Assembly: GCA_022181065.1 (NCBI GenBank)
Contig: BQMY01000086.1
Span: forward strand, 1 to 64,000
Length of the DNA: 64,000 nucleotides
Reading direction: 5' to 3'
Source of the DNA: Melioribacteraceae bacterium
Lineage (GTDB): Bacteria > Bacteroidota > Ignavibacteria > Ignavibacteriales > Melioribacteraceae
The first letter of the stretch is position 1. Every line of letters begins with the position of its first letter. The position numbers were made by a program, and so were the translations under genes. Under the pieces are notes generated by a model. That model saw only the letters and a program-made list of their open reading frames with translations. It was not told the origin of the DNA and ran no database searches. Positions 37,390 through 46,160 of the stretch are shown in pieces.

Positions 37390-37962
37390 TTAAATCAAAC
37401 CGGCAAAACCCATAAACGCCATTGCTAAAATTCCGGCAACTACCAATGTGATTGGAGCGCCCTGAAATGGTTTTGGAACATCTGCCAGATCAAGCTCTTC
37501 ACGAATACCGGCCATTAGTGTGATAGCGAGTGTAAAACCGGCTCCGGCGCCAAGACCAAAAACAATTCCTTCAATAAAAGTATATTCTTTCAGAACAATA
37601 AACAAAGCCAATCCAAGTATCGCACAATTGGTAGTGATCAGAGGTAAGAAAATACCAAGTGCGCGGTATAGCGGCTGACTTACTTTTTTGATAAACATTT
37701 CTACAAATTGTACAAGTGAAGCAATTACAAGAATAAATGATACATACTGTAAAAACTCGAGATTATTTGGTACTAGTATCAGGTGGTAGATCAACCATGT
37801 AACAATAGATGTGATCGACATAACAAACGTTGCCGCCAAACCCATTGAAAACGCGGACGATATCTTGTTTGATACCCCGATAAAGGGACAAATACCAAGG
37901 AAATAACTTAATACAAAGTTATTAACGATTGCTGCGGAGAGAAATATCAATAACAGTTCCAT
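37390..37962 (-). CDS. rnfA: Rnf complex integral membrane subunit A
   Basis: A 190-residue, six-helix subunit. Family blocks ILSAAIVNNFVL-like start, LGICPFIGVSNK with a conserved Cys in the first helix region, TTNCAILGLALF with the second membrane Cys, and GLGAGAGFTLAI are present. These Cys residues hold a membrane iron-sulfur centre shared with RnfE. It begins at the last base of rnfE, with a GGAGG upstream. Essential for ion-coupled electron transfer between ferredoxin and NAD+. Confidence 0.95.
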   Translation of the reverse strand: MELLLIFLSAAIVNNFVLSYFLGICPFIGVSNKISSAFSMGLAATFVMSITSIVTWLIYHLILVPNNLEFLQYVSFILVIASLVQFVEMFIKKVSQPLYRALGIFLPLITTNCAILGLALFIVLKEYTFIEGIVFGLGAGAGFTLAITLMAGIREELDLADVPKPFQGAPITLVVAGILAMAFMGFAGLI

Positions 37963-38645
37963 TAGTTAGCCTCCAAAGGTTTTGTTTCCGCCTGACGTTT
38001 AGCTTGCCGATATTTTTCCACAATTGTGTTTCTTTCTTCCGCTTTTTTCTTTTCTGAATAAGAATTAAAAAAGCCCATCATCAATCCAAGTGTTAAAAAC
38101 GCGCCTGCGGGAAGTATCATTATCAACCATGGTTCGTAAACTTCGGGCATAATCTGGAAACCAAGGATCATTCCTGTACCAAAAAGTTCACGTGTCGCGC
38201 CAAGTAAAAATAACGCGATAAGAAATCCTGTACCCATCCCAAGAGCGTCAAGAACCGCTCTGCCAACACTGTTCTTTGAAGCAAAAGCTTCCTGACGACC
38301 AAGAATAAGACAGTTGACAATAATTAGGGGGATAAATGGCCCCAACGCTTTACTTAGTGCCGGAAATTGCGCTTTCATTACCAGATCAACTATAGTTACG
38401 AATGTTGCTATGATGAGAATATATGCGGCAATCCTCACCTGTGAAGGGATCCAGTTTTTGATTATCGAAACAACAAAACTTGAAAATACAAGTACGAATG
38501 TTGTAGCGAGCGCCATCGCGATACCGTTTTCCGCGGAAACTGTTACCGCAAGCACGGGACACATACCAAGCACCTGTTTGAATACAGGATTCTGATCCCA
38601 CAATCCTTTTATAAATTCTTTTGCCGCTGTTACTTTATTAGCCAT
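37962..38645 (-). CDS. rnfE: Rnf complex integral membrane subunit E
   Basis: A 227-residue six-helix subunit paralogous to RnfA. Seen: FIKGLWDQNPVFKQVLGMCP, VNCLILGRQEAFASKN and GMGTGFLIALFLLGATREL, with a Cys in each half as in RnfA. It ends in a basic cytoplasmic tail. It starts one base before the end of rnfG, and its own last base overlaps the rnfA start, so the genes are tightly coupled. Confidence 0.95.
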   Translation of the reverse strand: MANKVTAAKEFIKGLWDQNPVFKQVLGMCPVLAVTVSAENGIAMALATTFVLVFSSFVVSIIKNWIPSQVRIAAYILIIATFVTIVDLVMKAQFPALSKALGPFIPLIIVNCLILGRQEAFASKNSVGRAVLDALGMGTGFLIALFLLGATRELFGTGMILGFQIMPEVYEPWLIMILPAGAFLTLGLMMGFFNSYSEKKKAEERNTIVEKYRQAKRQAETKPLEAN

Positions 38646-38646
38646 A

Positions 38647-39231
38647 TCAGTTAGCCTCCCCTTTTAATGAGCGGAGTTCTTTAATTCCGGAATTGATTAT
38701 ATCTACTACAGCTTTTGAAGAAATTGTCGCGCCGGTAATAGCCATAATCTCACTATCTTTTGAAGGTTTCGCGTTTTTAACGACAGTTATCAGAGGTGAA
38801 GTTATTACCCCATTAAACTGTCCCGGGAACCATTCGGGGTTAGCTTTATCTGAAGGGTCGGTGACTATTTTAGTACCAAGACCCGGTGTTTCAACCTGTT
38901 CAAGAACTCTTAATCCAACAACTTTGCCAAGGTCATTTGTTACACCAACCATCAATCTGATTTTCCCCTGAAATCCGTTACCTTCGTAAGGAAGGGCATA
39001 ACCTAATTCATTTCCCTCTTCGTCGGTCACTTTATAAAGGTCAAATGCCAGATCTTCTACTTTTTCATATTTTTTTGCTTCAGGCTGAACTTCAAATATG
39101 GCTGCTTCAGTTTCACGCTGCCTGTGTTCAGCTATAAGAGGGTCTGCCCATCCGCTTAACTGAGAGAGCACACCACCCGAAATAACGCCAATAACAGATA
39201 ATGTTACAAGCATATGTATTATCGTTTTCAT
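38647..39231 (-). CDS. rnfG: Rnf complex flavoprotein subunit G
   Basis: A 194-residue subunit with one N-terminal membrane anchor and an FMN-binding periplasmic domain. The flavinylation motif TGAT (166-169) marks Thr169 as the residue expected to carry covalent FMN. Such flavinylation needs an ApbE-type flavin transferase, which is not in this window. Other family blocks: GLRVLEQVETPGLGTKI and DAITGATISSKAVV-like end. It overlaps rnfD by four bases. Confidence 0.94.
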   Translation of the reverse strand: MKTIIHMLVTLSVIGVISGGVLSQLSGWADPLIAEHRQRETEAAIFEVQPEAKKYEKVEDLAFDLYKVTDEEGNELGYALPYEGNGFQGKIRLMVGVTNDLGKVVGLRVLEQVETPGLGTKIVTDPSDKANPEWFPGQFNGVITSPLITVVKNAKPSKDSEIMAITGATISSKAVVDIINSGIKELRSLKGEAN

Positions 39232-40193
39232 TTAGCCTCCCCGAAAATAGTTGGACGCGTATATCTGTTGATGAGGGGTACAAATCCGTTCATGAAAAGA
39301 ATGGCATACATTACACCTTCCGGTAATCCACCGAAAAGTCTTATCATAACCAGAACAAGTGAAATACCTAATCCGAAAATCCACATTCCTTTTGGTGTTA
39401 CCGGTGAGCTAACCCAGTCGGTTGCCATAAAAAATGTTCCAAATAAAAATCCGCCTGCGGTGAGCTGGAATATTGGATCAGGAAAAGTTGTACCGTCGAT
39501 CAACCAGAACAGACCGCCGAAGATGACCATACCAAGAATCATCGCAAGTGGTACGCGATAGTTTATCACACCCGCAAATACAAGAAATAATCCACCAATC
39601 AGTACGGCAATCGCTGAAGTTTCCCCTAAAGAACCGCCAATGTTTCCAAAAAACATATTTGAGACTTCCGTACCAACTTTATCAAACTTGAACGCCGCGA
39701 GAGGAGTAGCAGATGTTACACCTTCTACCGCGTAATTCGGCACGGTCCAGGTAGTGATCTGAACCGGAAAAGCCGCCTGAAGGAATGCCCTTCCAACGAG
39801 CGCAGGATTAAAAATATTAAAACCAAGACCACCGAAAATTTCTTTTCCAAGCCCTATTGCAACAACAGCTCCCAACGCCGTGAAAACAAGTGAAAAGTTG
39901 GGAGGCACGATTAACGCTAGCAACAATCCGGTAATAACCGCCGAACCGTCACCGATAGTAATTTCTCTTTTTCTAAAATATTTAACGGCTGCTTCTGTTA
40001 AAACGGCAAATAAAACGCTCACTGCCATTATAAGAAGCTGATAAAAACCGTAAAATAAAACTGCCGAAATCATACAAGGCACAAGCGCGATAACAACCAT
40101 CCACATAGCCCGTTTTGTTGACCAGCGGGAGTGAACATGAGGCGAACTCGCGAACTCAAGCTTGTATGAAGGATTTGCCGTAATTGTTGTCAT
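39228..40193 (-). CDS. rnfD: Rnf complex integral membrane subunit D
   Basis: A 321-residue membrane subunit with about nine helices, related to NqrB. Seen: N-terminal SSPHVHSRWSTKRAMW, GDGSAVITGLLLALIVPP, GGLGFNIFNPALVGRAFL, and the covalent-flavin motif SATPLA with Thr163. It overlaps rnfG by four bases and lies 29 bases after rnfC. Together with RnfA, RnfE and RnfG it forms the ion-conducting core. Confidence 0.95.
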   Translation of the reverse strand: MTTITANPSYKLEFASSPHVHSRWSTKRAMWMVVIALVPCMISAVLFYGFYQLLIMAVSVLFAVLTEAAVKYFRKREITIGDGSAVITGLLLALIVPPNFSLVFTALGAVVAIGLGKEIFGGLGFNIFNPALVGRAFLQAAFPVQITTWTVPNYAVEGVTSATPLAAFKFDKVGTEVSNMFFGNIGGSLGETSAIAVLIGGLFLVFAGVINYRVPLAMILGMVIFGGLFWLIDGTTFPDPIFQLTAGGFLFGTFFMATDWVSSPVTPKGMWIFGLGISLVLVMIRLFGGLPEGVMYAILFMNGFVPLINRYTRPTIFGEAK

Positions 40194-40222
40194 TTTTTAC
40201 CGTATTTTATCCTTATTAGTTG

Positions 40223-41560
40223 TTATGCAGACTGTCTTTCGCGTTGCAGCCTGATCACATTTTGTTTTCCCAATCTTATCCACTGTACCAACGGAATGTT
40301 AGCCGGACAAGTATAGGCGCAAGTACCACATTCCATACATACTGTTATACCCAGTTGTTCAGCTTCTTCAAGCCTACCCAACTGTGAAAAACGAGCCAAT
40401 TTTGTTGGAACGAGATTTAACGGGCACGCGTCAACACACATTCCACAACGGAGGCATGGTGTTTCTTCGGGATTATTTATTTCTTCTTCTGTAAGCACGA
40501 GTAAACCGGAAGTAGCTTTCATTACGGGCGCGTCAAAATCGAATTGCGCAACACCCATCATAGGTCCGCCAACAACCACTTTTTTTGCGGTATCTTTTAC
40601 ACCACCGCAATACTCAAGAATATCCACAAGTGGGGTACCGACACGAACGATAACGTTTTTAGGTTCGTTAATTCCGAGTCCTGAAACTGTCATAGCGGCA
40701 GTCAAAACTGGCTCGCCCTTGACAACGGCGTCATTAATCGCGATAGCGGTACCGATATTCTGGATAACACATCCCACATCCATCGGAAGTTTTCCTGGAG
40801 GTACTTCTCTTCCGTTGACCGCTTTTATCAACATTTTTTCCGCACCCTGAGGGTATTTGGTTTGAACCACATCAACTGTAACGTCATTCATACCGGCAAC
40901 AGCCTTGCGCATTACATCAATCGCTTCGGGTTTGTTGTTTTCAATACCAATTGAGCCTTTTTTAACTCCGAGTGCTTTCATGATTATTTTCAACCCGGTT
41001 ATCACTTCATCGGGTCTTTCAATCATATAGCGGTCATCGCGTGTAAGATAAGGTTCGCATTCACATCCATTGAGGATTACAGTATCGACTACTTTATCTT
41101 TCGGAGGAGTAAGTTTAACGAATGTCGGGAACGCAGCTCCACCCTGACCAACTAATCCGGCGAGGCGCACCCTTTCTCTGATCTCTTCAGGTGTAACTGT
41201 TTCCGGATCAAGAGAAGGCATAAACTCAATTTCATTTTCTTCATCAGATTTGATTATAATAGCTTCGGCAGGGAACCCCGAAACGTTTTTCTCTTTAGTG
41301 ATTTTCATTACTTTTCCGGAAACCGGGCTATGTACGGGAGCTGAAATAAACCCGTCGGGTTCAGCAACAACCTGACCCGCTTTAACCGTATCACCTTTTT
41401 TCACGAGGGTTTTGGCGTCTTTACCGATGTGCTGTTTGAGAGGAAGAATAACCATATTTGGATTTGGCATTACTTCAAACGCACTTTTTTCAGTCAATTC
41501 TTTGAACTCTGAAGGATGAACTCCCCCTTTGAACGATTTGGCTTTACTGAAAATACTCAT
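40223..41560 (-). CDS. rnfC: Rnf complex NADH-binding subunit C
   Basis: A 445-residue peripheral subunit, first gene of rnfCDGEAB-rseC. Seen: N-terminal biotinyl-like fold (GFISAPVHSPVSGKVMKI), NADH/FMN region GLVGQGGAAFPTFVKL and ILNGCECEPYLTRDDR, and two 4Fe-4S clusters CLRCGMCVDACP (369-379) and CMECGTCAYTCP (408-418). It transfers electrons to NAD+ on the cytoplasmic side. The upstream region is long and AT-rich and should contain the operon promoter. Confidence 0.95.
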   Translation of the reverse strand: MSIFSKAKSFKGGVHPSEFKELTEKSAFEVMPNPNMVILPLKQHIGKDAKTLVKKGDTVKAGQVVAEPDGFISAPVHSPVSGKVMKITKEKNVSGFPAEAIIIKSDEENEIEFMPSLDPETVTPEEIRERVRLAGLVGQGGAAFPTFVKLTPPKDKVVDTVILNGCECEPYLTRDDRYMIERPDEVITGLKIIMKALGVKKGSIGIENNKPEAIDVMRKAVAGMNDVTVDVVQTKYPQGAEKMLIKAVNGREVPPGKLPMDVGCVIQNIGTAIAINDAVVKGEPVLTAAMTVSGLGINEPKNVIVRVGTPLVDILEYCGGVKDTAKKVVVGGPMMGVAQFDFDAPVMKATSGLLVLTEEEINNPEETPCLRCGMCVDACPLNLVPTKLARFSQLGRLEEAEQLGITVCMECGTCAYTCPANIPLVQWIRLGKQNVIRLQRERQSA

Positions 41561-42084
41561 CTTTTTGCCGTATTATTTCACAATGTTTGGATTCTTTTAT
41601 ATTATTTAAATATTTAGAACATTAATTGTGCCACAGCCGGTAAACCACTAATATCAATTTCCTTATAAAGAAATCATTGAAAACAGGACAAAAGGTATAT
41701 TCGAGAATTTTTTCCTGATTTAGGGTTCGGATCGGTTTTCCATTTTTGAAAATGTAATTTTTCAATTGAGAATAAAAACACCGTTGGTATTTTTTGATTT
41801 TTTTCACTCTCAATCACCGGCACAATTAAAAATCAGAACGAAACCTTTTAACAGATATCGGCATCGTAATGTTTGCTTTATAATTATGAAATTTATGGAG
41901 ATTTTCCATATGGATGCAATTTATTTCAAAGAATTATTTCTCGAATGCAATTATTATTATTTCATTTTTCTATTTTCACCTGATAAATAATTTTCACATC
42001 AAGTATTATTTACCCTCATGGGCTTTGTGCAACTCTATTCGCCATTACGAACAGTATAATCCTGATTTTCCCATACTAATATAT

Positions 42085-42113
42085 TCTGGATTCCTGCCTG
42101 CGCAGGAATGACA
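42085..42113 (+). repeat. P palindrome, single copy
   Basis: Stem ATTCCTGC / GCAGGAAT with constant flanks ctgg and gac, the same sequence found beside every GIY-YIG gene further on. Here it occurs alone. Confidence 0.85.
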
Positions 42114-42213
42114 CCATTTTTTATTTGGTTGATAATAACAAAGCTCGCGGTTATTTATCATTCAGTTTCATTTTTTTGCTGTGGGGGGTTCCGGATAGTA
42201 AGAACACTAAAAG

Positions 42214-42270
42214 GAAATCATTCCCCTTCTCATATTGATAGGAGAAGGGGTTAGGGGTTGAGGTCAGTTT
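42214..42270 (+). repeat. F hairpin repeat, copy 1
   Basis: CCCCTTCTC...GAGAAGGGG hairpin followed by TTAGGGGTTGAGGTCAG. A related inverted copy with a different tip lies at about 53313-53366. Confidence 0.7.
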
Positions 42271-42289
42271 ATGTATTTTTAACGATTTG

Positions 42290-42318
42290 GGTTCCTGCCT
42301 CAGGCTTATATACCAGGA
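42290..42318 (+). repeat. Degenerate P palindrome
   Basis: Outer arms GGTTCCTG...CAGGATGACA are recognisable, but the tip (CCTCAGGCTTATATAC) is unlike the standard one and no longer pairs well. Probably a decayed member of the P family. Confidence 0.5.
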
Positions 42319-42400
42319 TGACAATATCAAATAATTGTGAATTTAGTTAATTATTCTGTAATTTTATTTCCGGTTTCGGTCACTCTTTTTGTATTCCGTT

Positions 42401-43414
42401 ATGAAAAAATTTCTCTTAAAAATTTCGGTACTACTTTTTGGCTCTTTTCTGGCGCTTCTTCTTATACCGGAATTGTATGAGTACGCCCAAAGTGACTTGG
42501 CAAGATTCAAAACTTTGCGGGATGACATAGAAAAAAGGGAAATGATTTCCGGCGGATTGTTATTTTTTGGAAACTCTGTGGTTATGTGCGGAGTAAACGG
42601 AAACCTTATTGATGATTCATTAAATACCGCAAAATCAAAATATTCCTACGCTCTGAATTATTCCTCTCCAGGACAGAATATTCTCGAAAGTATAATTTTT
42701 GCAGATGAAGTTGAATCACAAAATTCGATTTATCTTTTCGGATTTACGGTGAATGATCTCTTTGATGATTCACTTGTGATAGCTTCCAGTAAAAAACTGG
42801 CTTTATACAACTACGGATTTGAACCCGATAGCGTTTCTCTTTCAACAATTTCCGAATTGTATGACCCCGAGCTTTCCGAAGTATATTCATCATCGTTTCT
42901 TCTAAACAGCTATAAATCGCGTTCAATTGTACTGGAAACTTTAAATTCATTTTTGCGAAATACTATTCGTGGCGGTGGACTCAATATCAACAAGGCATAC
43001 ACAGATATTAAGCACCCGCAGCCTTATACAGAGCGAGTTCCGAATAAAAAATTAGTACTTCTACTTGATAAAAAGTACGGTAATATCAATCGGAATGAAC
43101 CCGAATTACCCTCCAAAACTGTTAACATCATGCGATTTATTTCAGAGAAATATTCCATTGAGGGTAATATTGTTATTTTTATTGTTTTACCAGACCATCC
43201 GTACCTGCAGGAAATTTCTCCACAGGGATTTTATAAAAATCTCGGTGCTCAGTTAAGCGAGATATCTGAATTGACCGGCTCCATAATTTTAAATTACAGC
43301 AGATTTTTTGATAGCGAACTGATGTTTGTAGATCATACACACTCCACCCCCGAAGCGGCTGACAGTTTAAGTAAACAGATCTTTTCCGACCTTTTGCGGG
43401 GGGTGAAAAACTAA
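42401..43414 (+). CDS. SGNH-hydrolase-like protein paired with an MBOAT acyltransferase
   Basis: A 337-residue protein with an N-terminal membrane anchor/signal (MKKFLLKISVLLFGSFLALL). The block GGLLFFGNSVVMCGVNGNLI resembles the nucleophile-Ser block of SGNH/AlgJ/DltD-like proteins, and FVDHTHSTPEAADSLSKQIF near the end fits the D-x-x-H catalytic block. It shares one base with the MBOAT gene (TAATG). By family knowledge such pairs move acyl groups (often acetyl) to exopolysaccharide or cell-wall polymers. ATG 42401 is preferred over a TTG 12 bases upstream. Divergent, so the fold call is moderate. Confidence 0.7.
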   Translation: MKKFLLKISVLLFGSFLALLLIPELYEYAQSDLARFKTLRDDIEKREMISGGLLFFGNSVVMCGVNGNLIDDSLNTAKSKYSYALNYSSPGQNILESIIFADEVESQNSIYLFGFTVNDLFDDSLVIASSKKLALYNYGFEPDSVSLSTISELYDPELSEVYSSSFLLNSYKSRSIVLETLNSFLRNTIRGGGLNINKAYTDIKHPQPYTERVPNKKLVLLLDKKYGNINRNEPELPSKTVNIMRFISEKYSIEGNIVIFIVLPDHPYLQEISPQGFYKNLGAQLSEISELTGSIILNYSRFFDSELMFVDHTHSTPEAADSLSKQIFSDLLRGVKN

Positions 43415-44853
43415 TGCTCTTCTATACCCTGCCATTTTTCGTTTTTCTCGTTGTGTTAATTTCACTCCTCCTCGTAACCAGGGGGGAGAACAAAAAAAAG
43501 CTGATTCTGCTCACCGGCAGCTATATTTTTTATATGTGGTGGAATCCCGCGTTTATAACCCTCATAATACTCTCAACACTGATTGATTATAACCTCGCGA
43601 AACGAATAGAAATTACCGAAACCCAACACAAACGCAAGATATTACTCGTATTAAGTCTGGCGGCAAATCTGGGAATACTTGGATTTTTCAAATACGCCAA
43701 TTTCTTCCAAGATAACCTTTTTATACTAATGCGGCTGTTCGGATATGAACCTGGCTGGAGTGCGTTCAACATTATCCTCCCAGTGGGGATCTCATTCTAC
43801 ACTTTCCAGACAATGAGCTACACAATCGACGTATACAACCGAAAGCTGAAAGCAACCCATTCACCTCTTGATTTTGCCGTTTTCGTGAGTTTTTTTCCTC
43901 AGCTTGTCGCAGGCCCAATTGTAAGAGCCGCGGATTTTCTACCTCAACTTGCAAAACCGGTCAAGTTAAACCGGGATAGTTCTGCTCTCTTTTTATTTTT
44001 GCGGGGACTTGCGAAAAAAGTAATAATCGCGGATAATATTTCTATCTTCGCCGATGCTGTTTTTAACGATCCCGCCGGCTGGAACAGCATTGTTATCTGG
44101 GTAGCCACTTTCGCGTTTTATATTCAAATTTACTGCGATTTCAGCGGGTATTCCGATATGGCTATTGCAGTCGCGCGTTTACTAGGGTTTGATCTTATGC
44201 TCAATTTCGACAGGCCCTATTTCGCTAACAATCCCTCGGTCTTTTGGAAAAAGTGGCACATCTCTCTTTCGAGCTGGCTAAGAGACTATTTATACATCCC
44301 GCTTGGTGGCAACAGGGGATCAGTATTTTTCACATACCGTAATCTAACATTAACAATGCTACTCGGAGGTCTTTGGCATGGCGCAAGCTGGAATTTCGTA
44401 CTTTGGGGGGCACTACATGGATTCCTTCTAATTGCGCACAGACTCATAGTCTATCTGCTATCGCTAATTCCCGAAAATTATAAAATTAAACCGAATCTGA
44501 TAACAAAAATAATCTCAATTGTTACACTCCAATATTTTGTGCTTCTTACATGGATTCCATTCCGGCTCGTTGATTCCGACAAAATGCTTTACGCTCTGAA
44601 AAAGTTTATCTTTTTCGATTTTAATTTCTCGTTGACCAATCTCGGACTCGAGGCAATGGCAGCATTCTCTACAGTAGCACTGATGGGATTTTTCTTCCTG
44701 CTGCATTTTTATTCGGAAATATTCGGCGGTATTGATGAAAAGCTTGCAAAATCTAACCGAATAGTACAATACACTGCCCTTCTGATTATCGGATTTCTAC
44801 TTGTATTATTGTTCCCAACGAACGAAGCTCCGTTTATTTACTTCCAGTTTTAA
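43414..44853 (+). CDS. MBOAT family O-acyltransferase (AlgI-like)
   Basis: A 479-residue membrane enzyme with about eleven hydrophobic segments. Family hallmarks: LPVGISFYTFQTMSYTIDVY, FFPQLVAGPIVRA, CDFSGYSDMAIAVARLLGF, NFDRPYFANNPSVFWKKWHI, and the catalytic region GGLWHGASWNFVLWG with His322 and a second His at 335. The start follows GGGGGGTGA. It would transfer an acyl group across the inner membrane to a polysaccharide, with the upstream SGNH-like protein as probable partner. No other polysaccharide gene is adjacent. Confidence 0.93.
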   Translation: MLFYTLPFFVFLVVLISLLLVTRGENKKKLILLTGSYIFYMWWNPAFITLIILSTLIDYNLAKRIEITETQHKRKILLVLSLAANLGILGFFKYANFFQDNLFILMRLFGYEPGWSAFNIILPVGISFYTFQTMSYTIDVYNRKLKATHSPLDFAVFVSFFPQLVAGPIVRAADFLPQLAKPVKLNRDSSALFLFLRGLAKKVIIADNISIFADAVFNDPAGWNSIVIWVATFAFYIQIYCDFSGYSDMAIAVARLLGFDLMLNFDRPYFANNPSVFWKKWHISLSSWLRDYLYIPLGGNRGSVFFTYRNLTLTMLLGGLWHGASWNFVLWGALHGFLLIAHRLIVYLLSLIPENYKIKPNLITKIISIVTLQYFVLLTWIPFRLVDSDKMLYALKKFIFFDFNFSLTNLGLEAMAAFSTVALMGFFFLLHFYSEIFGGIDEKLAKSNRIVQYTALLIIGFLLVLLFPTNEAPFIYFQF

Positions 44854-44899
44854 TAAAGAGAAATATCGCACACCCGGAAACTTCTTTTTGAAAAAACAT

Positions 44900-44995
44900 T
44901 GGATTCCTGCCCCACCCAGGTCGGCTAAACAGGAATGACAGTAAGATTGTACAATCCTAATACGGTTGTCATGCCTGCGCAGGGAGGCATCCAGT
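44900..44995 (+). repeat. P1-P2 inverted palindrome pair, upstream of GIY-YIG gene 1
   Basis: P1 (44900-44940) keeps the outer arms GGATTCCTG / CAGGAATGAC, but its tip is replaced by CCCACCCAGGTCGGCT. P2 (44968-44995) is the inverted partner GTCATGCCTG...GGCATCCAG. Between them is the perfect 12-base palindrome GATTGTACAATC (44945-44956). Confidence 0.85.
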
Positions 44996-45029
44996 TTCAG
45001 GATCATACACAGATTATTATTTTTATAGT

Positions 45030-45317
45030 ATGCAATACTTCGTTTATATAATTACAAATAAAAGAAACGGAACTCTTTATATCGGGATGACAAACAATCT
45101 TGCACGAAGAGTCTGGGAACACAAAGAAGGTCTGGTAGAAGGATTTTCCAAAAAATATGATACAAAATTGTTGGTCTATTATGAAAAGAGCAATAATGTT
45201 TCAGACGCCATCGCACGGGAGAAACAATTAAAAAAGTGGAAACGGGAATGGAAGTTGAGGATAATTGAAAAAGTTAATCCCGATTGGGGTGACTTGTCCT
45301 TGAATTTACTCCTTTAA
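45030..45317 (+). CDS. GIY-YIG nuclease-superfamily protein, tandem copy 1
   Basis: A 95-residue single-domain protein of the GIY-YIG (UvrC N-terminal/URI-like) family. Seen: YFVYIITNKRNGTLYIGMTN, the YVY...YIG core, RRVWEHKEG with the conserved Arg and Glu/His, and the family motif AIAREKQLKKWKREWK. These small proteins have no extra DNA-binding domain. Palindrome pairs lie on both sides, and two near-identical genes follow at 418-420-base intervals. Nuclease activity is inferred from family; the biological role is unknown. Confidence 0.9.
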   Translation: MQYFVYIITNKRNGTLYIGMTNNLARRVWEHKEGLVEGFSKKYDTKLLVYYEKSNNVSDAIAREKQLKKWKREWKLRIIEKVNPDWGDLSLNLLL

Positions 45318-45322
45318 TTAAT

Positions 45323-45417
45323 TCTGGATTCCTGCCTCCGCAGGAATGACAGTAAGATTGTACAATCCTAAAACGGTTGTCATGCCTGCGTATCCGCCGG
45401 TGGCGGAAGGCATCCAG
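45323..45417 (+). repeat. P1-P2 inverted palindrome pair after GIY-YIG gene 1
   Basis: P1 ATTCCTGC-ctcc-GCAGGAAT (45323-45351), palindrome GATTGTACAATC, then P2 (45379-45417), whose tip carries an added small palindrome TCCGCCGGTGGCGGA. It starts six bases after the stop codon. Confidence 0.88.
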
Positions 45418-45449
45418 TTTTTTACACACCAGATTACTATTTTTATAGT

Positions 45450-45722
45450 ATGCAATACTTCGTTTATATAATTACAAATAAAAGAAACGGAACTCTTTAT
45501 ATCGGGATGACAAACAATCTTGCACGAAGAGTCGGGGAACACAAAGAAGGTCTGGTAGAAGGATTTTCCAAAAAATATGGTACAAAATTGTTGGTCTATT
45601 ATGAAAAGAGCAATAATGTTTCAGACGCCATCGCACAGGAGAAACAATTAAAAAAGTGGAAACGGGAATGGAAATTAAGGATAATTGAAAAAGTTAATCC
45701 CGATTGGGATGCTTGTCCTTGA
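45450..45722 (+). CDS. GIY-YIG nuclease-superfamily protein, tandem copy 2 (C-terminal frameshift)
   Basis: A 90-residue near-duplicate of copy 1 with the full GIY-YIG core. Compared with copies 1 and 3 one base is missing around 45709 (GGGATGCTTG instead of GGGGTGACTTG), so the ending NPDWGDLSLNL becomes NPDWDACP and stops early. The catalytic region is intact, so it may still be functional. The leader before the ATG (ATTACTATTTTTATAGT) is shared with the other copies, so the repeating unit includes upstream sequence. Confidence 0.88.
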   Translation: MQYFVYIITNKRNGTLYIGMTNNLARRVGEHKEGLVEGFSKKYGTKLLVYYEKSNNVSDAIAQEKQLKKWKREWKLRIIEKVNPDWDACP

Positions 45723-45741
45723 ATTTACCCCTTTAATTAAT

Positions 45742-45836
45742 TCTGGATTCCTGCCTCCGCAGGAATGACAGTAAGATTGTACAATCCTAAAACGGTTGTC
45801 ATGCCTGCGTATCCGCCGGTGGCGGAAGGCATCCAG
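45742..45836 (+). repeat. P1-P2 inverted palindrome pair after GIY-YIG gene 2
   Basis: Same organisation as the previous pair (P1 45742-45770, P2 45798-45836), including the TCCGCCGGTGGCGGA tip. The nearly identical sequence shows recent duplication of the whole unit. Confidence 0.88.
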
Positions 45837-45867
45837 TTTTTACACAACAGATTATTATTTTTATAGT

Positions 45868-46155
45868 ATGCAATACTTCGTTTATATAATTACAAATAAA
45901 AGAAACGGAACTCTTTATATCGGGATGACAAATAATCTCGTTCGAAGGGTCTGGGAGCACAAAGAAGGTCTGGTAGAAGGATTTTCCAAAAAATATGGTA
46001 CAAAATTGTTGGTGTATTATGAAGAGAGCAATAATGTTTCAGACGCCATAGCACGGGAGAAACAATTAAAAAAGTGGAAACAGGAATGGAAATTAAGGAT
46101 AATTGAAAAAGTTAATCCCGATTGGGGTGACCTGTCCTTGAATTTACCCCTCTAA
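45868..46155 (+). CDS. GIY-YIG nuclease-superfamily protein, tandem copy 3
   Basis: A 95-residue copy with the full core (YFVYIITNKRNGTLYIGMTN, RRVWEHKEG) and a few substitutions (LVRRV for LARRV, EESNN, KKWKQEWK). ATG 45868 is used because it matches the other copies and follows the shared leader; an upstream extension would read through the palindromes. More diverged than copies 1 and 2 are from each other, so it is probably the older member of the array. Confidence 0.9.
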   Translation: MQYFVYIITNKRNGTLYIGMTNNLVRRVWEHKEGLVEGFSKKYGTKLLVYYEESNNVSDAIAREKQLKKWKQEWKLRIIEKVNPDWGDLSLNLPL

Positions 46156-46160
46156 TTTAT

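Larger units (their letters stand above)
41561..42400. other. 840-base intergenic region between rnfC and the SGNH/MBOAT pair
   Basis: No credible gene. The first 500 bases are AT-rich and structureless apart from the promoter area of rnfC. The rest holds one P palindrome (42085-42113), an F-type hairpin (42214-42270) and a degenerate P palindrome (about 42290-42318). The short open frames here lack ribosome-binding sites and family features. Confidence 0.6.

Noticed and set aside
41622-42111. Short open frames upstream of the SGNH-like gene
   Set aside because: AT-rich, no ribosome-binding sites, no recognisable domains, and one runs into a P palindrome.
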